Assembly (NCBI GenBank): GCA_037445245.1
Contig: JBBIKU010000105.1
Span: 1 to 8,183, forward strand
Length of the DNA: 8,183 nt
Source: JBBIKU01 sp037445245
GTDB lineage: Bacteria > Chloroflexota > Anaerolineae > Anaerolineales > Anaerolineaceae
Direction: 5' to 3'
Positions within the stretch are counted from its first letter, which is position 1. Every line of letters begins with the position of its first letter. This document shows, one piece after another, positions 6,368-8,183 of the stretch. The notes beneath the pieces were generated by a model, which worked only from the letters and a program-made list of their open reading frames with translations, was not told the DNA's origin and searched no databases. Made by a program: the position numbers and the translations under genes.

Positions 6368-7243
6368 TTAACTCCCCAGTTGATCGACAGACTTTCCGGC
6401 GTCGGGGAAGAACAGCGGTTGTCCGAACTGCTCGACGCCGAATTCTTCGATCAGGTTTTGCGTTTCGGCAGCCACCATGAATTCGGCAAAGGCTTTGGCG
6501 CCATCATAGTTGACCGCCGGGTGCTGTTCAGGGTTAATGGTCATCACGTGGTAGATGTTAAGCAGGGCGCGGTCGCCGTGGTAGAGAATATCCAGTTCAA
6601 GCGTGTCGCGCAATGCCAGGTAAGTGCCGCGGTCGGTGAGGGTATAGCCCTGTTTTTCCGAGGCGATGCGCAAGGTATCGCCCATGCCCTGCCCGGTATC
6701 CAGATACCAATTGCCTTGCGGATCAGGCAAACCGGCTTCTTTCCATAGGTTGATCTCCATTTTGTGAGTGCCCGAGTCGTCGCCGCGCGAAACAAAGACG
6801 CCGCCGCTGGCAATTTTTGTAAAAGCGTCCACAACATCGCTGGCGGCAGTAATCCCGGCCGGGTCATCTGCGGGTCCGACCAGCACAAAATCGTTGTGCA
6901 TGACCAGCAGGCGGTCTTTCCCAATCCCTTTTTCCATCAAGACCATCTCCGCGGCTGGGGCGTGCGCCAGAATGACATCGGCGTTGCCCTCCTCGCCCAG
7001 CGCCAGTGCCTGACCCGTCCCGACAGCGATCATCTTCACCTTGTAACCAGTTTGTGCCTCAAAGCGCGGGATCAATTCGTCCAGCAGTCCTGAATCTCTG
7101 GTGCTGGTGGTCGTCGCCAGGATCAATTCCGGTTTTTCCGCTTGGTCAGGGCTGCCTGCCGGGACGGCTGCTGGTGTGCAGGCTGCCAACAGGGCAGCAA
7201 TTGCGATGATGATAAGTCCTAAATTCAGGGTGCTTCGCAGCAT
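6368..7243 (-). CDS. tupA: Tungstate-binding lipoprotein of ABC importer
   Basis: Substrate-binding protein (291 residues) that captures tungstate outside the membrane and delivers it to TupB. The N-terminus is a lipoprotein signal (hydrophobic 7-20, lipobox LAAC with Cys22), followed by a Pro/Ala-rich spacer. TupA-type ligand motifs are present: TTTSTRDSGLLDELIPRFE (44-62) and VSRGDDSGTHKMEINLWKEA (151-170), along with VGTGQAL (74-80) and NADVILAHAP (87-96). TTTS and SRGDxSGT distinguish TupA from ModA and WtpA, so tungstate is the expected substrate; molybdate cannot be fully excluded from sequence. The frame continues upstream to a TTG at 7276, but the ATG at 7243 has AAGGGAG nine bases upstream and gives a proper signal peptide. 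It is the first gene of tupABC, driven by a consensus promoter carrying the putative operator. Confidence 0.95.
   Translation of the reverse strand: MLRSTLNLGLIIIAIAALLAACTPAAVPAGSPDQAEKPELILATTTSTRDSGLLDELIPRFEAQTGYKVKMIAVGTGQALALGEEGNADVILAHAPAAEMVLMEKGIGKDRLLVMHNDFVLVGPADDPAGITAASDVVDAFTKIASGGVFVSRGDDSGTHKMEINLWKEAGLPDPQGNWYLDTGQGMGDTLRIASEKQGYTLTDRGTYLALRDTLELDILYHGDRALLNIYHVMTINPEQHPAVNYDGAKAFAEFMVAAETQNLIEEFGVEQFGQPLFFPDAGKSVDQLGS
6372..6377 (-). promoter_or_regulatory. Ribosome binding site deciding the TTG start of tupB
   Basis: GGGGAG on the minus strand, just before the tupA stop codon and seven bases upstream of the TTG at 6364. It supports the TTG start and suggests coupling of tupB translation to termination on tupA. 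Confidence 0.7.
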
Positions 7244-7252
7244 TGTCTTTGG

Positions 7253-7259
7253 CTCCCTT
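7253..7259 (-). promoter_or_regulatory. Ribosome binding site deciding the tupA start
   Basis: AAGGGAG on the minus strand, nine bases before the ATG at 7243. The alternative upstream TTG at 7276 has no such site, and that TTG lies within the leader next to the operator. Confidence 0.75.
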
Positions 7260-7286
7260 TTGAGTGGGATAATCAAATGTTATTAT

Positions 7287-7298
7287 TGTAACGATACA
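7287..7298. promoter_or_regulatory. Putative operator, copy 2 (tupA promoter)
   Basis: TGTAACGATACA on the plus strand, one mismatch from the ideal TGTATCGATACA. In the transcribed direction it begins three bases after the -10 box of the tupA promoter, over the expected start near 7295. The geometry is the same as at copy 1 in the regulator promoter. The surrounding sequence is an AT-rich imperfect inverted repeat. Repression of tupABC by the GntR/PBP-like regulator is inferred. Confidence 0.6.
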
Positions 7299-7301
7299 AA
7301 T

Positions 7302-7329
7302 ATTATAATCGAGGGGGATCACCTGTCAA
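7302..7329 (-). promoter_or_regulatory. Consensus sigma-70 promoter of tupABC
   Basis: On the minus strand, TTGACA (7329-7324, 6 of 6), a 16-base spacer, and TATAAT (7307-7302, 6 of 6). Transcription would start near 7295, leaving a leader of about 52 bases before the tupA ATG. Such a close match predicts strong basal activity, which fits control by repression. Confidence 0.85.
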
Positions 7330-7347
7330 TGGTTGTGATCGCCCCCT
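7312..7347. repeat. Inverted repeat bracketing the tupA -35 box
   Basis: GGGGGATCAC (7313-7322) is mirrored by GTGATC, one extra G, then CCCCC (7335-7346). The GATCAC/GTGATC arms pair perfectly around a 12-base centre (7323-7334) that contains the TTGACA box. The right arm can also pair with AGGGG at 7353-7357. It lies upstream of both divergent transcription starts, so it would act as DNA, perhaps as a second regulator site or by chance. Confidence 0.5.
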
Positions 7348-7382
7348 GCTTGAGGGGACATTTATAAAACAGTTTTATGCTA

Positions 7383-7410
7383 TAGACAAACGCGAAAAAT
7401 GCGCGATAAT
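7383..7410 (+). promoter_or_regulatory. Candidate promoter of the NBR1-domain lipoprotein gene
   Basis: TAGACA (7383-7388, 5 of 6), 16-base spacer, GATAAT (7405-7410, 5 of 6). Transcription would start near 7417, giving a leader of about 44 bases. The gene's GGAGGT ribosome binding site (7450-7455) lies five bases before its ATG. Confidence 0.55.
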
Positions 7411-7460
7411 AAGCCAACGTGTTTCACCGGTCTTGTTGTTCAACGCAGTGGAGGTCGATC

Positions 7461-8183
7461 ATGAAGCGGAAACTCTCGAAAATCGTTCTTTACACTTTGG
7501 TGATTGTGGCGCTGGCTTCTTGCAACCTGCCTGGTTACAGCGGCGGGTTCGATGAGGCTGAAATGGCGGAGCGGCTCCAGACGGTTGTGCTGCAAACGCT
7601 GACTGCGGCGGGGATGATCTTCCAGTTTACGCCCACCCCCACCGCCCCGCCGATCATCATCACCGCCACCCCCGAGCCGGATGATGCCGCGGCGCAGGAC
7701 GAGACCGCTTCGCCCACACCGGAGAGCCCAGCCAAATCTGCCACGGTCACCCCCCCACCCACGCTGACGCCGGGATACCGGGCTGTGACGCCGCTGCCAA
7801 CCACGCCGCCGTTATGCGATCATGCCCAGTTTGTCTCCGATGTCACCATCCAGGATAACACCCGCCTAGCGCCGGGCGCGAGCTTCACCAAGACCTGGCG
7901 GTTGCGCAACATCGGCTCCTGCACCTGGACGACCAGTTACAAGCTGGTGTTCGTCAGTGGCGATCAGATGAACGGATCTTCGGTCAATCTGCCCAAATCG
8001 GTGGCGCCGGGGCAGACCGTCGATGTCTCGGTGCAACTCAAGGCACCCTCAACCCCCAAGACCTATCAGGGTTTCTGGAAACTACAAAATGCCTCTGGCA
8101 AGAACTTTGGCATTGGCTACAAAGCCGCGACGTCCTTCTGGGTCAAGATCGTGGTCTCGGGAACGCCGGCGCCTTCGAAAGCC
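7461..8183 (+). CDS. Lipoprotein with Thr/Pro linker and NBR1-type Ig-like domain (3'-truncated)
   Basis: The frame is open for 241 codons to the window edge. GGAGGT lies five bases before the ATG. Residues 1-20 are a lipoprotein signal with lipobox LASC (Cys21). A short predicted helix (FDEAEMAERLQTVVLQTLTA, 30-49) follows, then a Thr/Pro-rich low-complexity spacer (about 57-117) with runs such as TPTPTAPP and TPPPTLTP. From residue 119 there is an Ig-like domain of the 'next to BRCA1' (NBR1, FW) type: CDHAQFVSDVTI, LAPGASFTKTWRLRNIGSCTW (137-157), YKLVFVSGDQM, VAPGQTVDVSVQLKAP, YQGFWKLQNASGKNFG. This layout is typical of Anaerolineae surface proteins. Function is not established; it presumably displays a binding domain outside the cell. 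It is divergent from tupA, with no evidence of a link to tungstate. Any further C-terminal domains are outside the window. Confidence 0.88.
   Translation, partial: MKRKLSKIVLYTLVIVALASCNLPGYSGGFDEAEMAERLQTVVLQTLTAAGMIFQFTPTPTAPPIIITATPEPDDAAAQDETASPTPESPAKSATVTPPPTLTPGYRAVTPLPTTPPLCDHAQFVSDVTIQDNTRLAPGASFTKTWRLRNIGSCTWTTSYKLVFVSGDQMNGSSVNLPKSVAPGQTVDVSVQLKAPSTPKTYQGFWKLQNASGKNFGIGYKAATSFWVKIVVSGTPAPSKA

Noticed and set aside
4564..7243. Alternative reading of the importer as a molybdate (ModABC) or WtpABC system
   Set aside because: TTTSTRDSGLL and SRGDDSGT in the binding protein, and the gene order binding protein-permease-ATPase, fit Tup best; trace molybdate transport is still possible.
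7244..7276. TTG at 7276 as the start of tupA
   Set aside because: It adds a charged stretch before the signal peptide and has no ribosome binding site; AAGGGAG serves the ATG at 7243.
7535..7804. Minus-strand 89-codon open frame inside the lipoprotein gene
   Set aside because: Gly/Val/Ser-rich shadow of the Thr/Pro-rich linker on the plus strand, with no independent support.

Overview
The window looks like a chromosomal segment from a member of the Chloroflexota, most likely Anaerolineae-like. The evidence is the Thr/Pro-rich lipoprotein with an NBR1-type Ig-like domain at the right edge, a type very common in that group. The long charged tail on ribosomal protein S2 and the short (about 200-residue) EF-Ts are also compatible. 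The placement is an inference from protein style; no rRNA is present.

Layout. (1) Bases 1-432, plus strand: the C-terminal end of a diguanylate cyclase (GGDEF domain with an intact RxxD inhibitory site), cut by the window edge. (2) Bases 455-3235, minus strand: the translation/nucleotide cluster rpsB-tsf-pyrH (ribosomal protein S2, elongation factor Ts, UMP kinase). It has a candidate promoter and a strongly structured leader before rpsB, and a second candidate promoter in the tsf-pyrH gap. The usual fourth gene, frr, does not follow; pyrH runs convergently into the GGDEF gene. (3) Bases 3236-3444: a compact divergent control region with back-to-back promoters and a perfect 17-bp palindrome between them. 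(4) Bases 3445-4545, plus strand: a one-component regulator with a GntR-type winged helix fused to a cytoplasmic molybdate/tungstate-type periplasmic-binding-protein-like domain. (5) Bases 4564-7243, minus strand: a complete tungstate ABC importer, tupA-tupB-tupC, convergent with the regulator. (6) Bases 7244-7460: a divergent promoter region. (7) Bases 7461-8183, plus strand: the NBR1-domain lipoprotein, running off the right edge.

The most interesting unit is the regulator plus tupABC. Both have a near-perfect copy of the same 12-bp palindrome (ideal form TGTATCGATACA, each copy with one mismatch), placed exactly three bases downstream of the -10 box and so over the expected transcription start. 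Including the flank, 13 of 15 bases agree. The tup promoter has consensus hexamers (TTGACA, 16-bp spacer, TATAAT), so it would be strong unless repressed. The simplest model, an inference, is that the regulator represses its own gene and the importer, with oxyanion binding to its C-terminal domain changing DNA binding. Importer and regulator would then form a self-contained tungstate homeostasis unit.

No tRNA, rRNA, CRISPR array, insertion sequence or recognisable intrinsic terminator with a T-tract was found.
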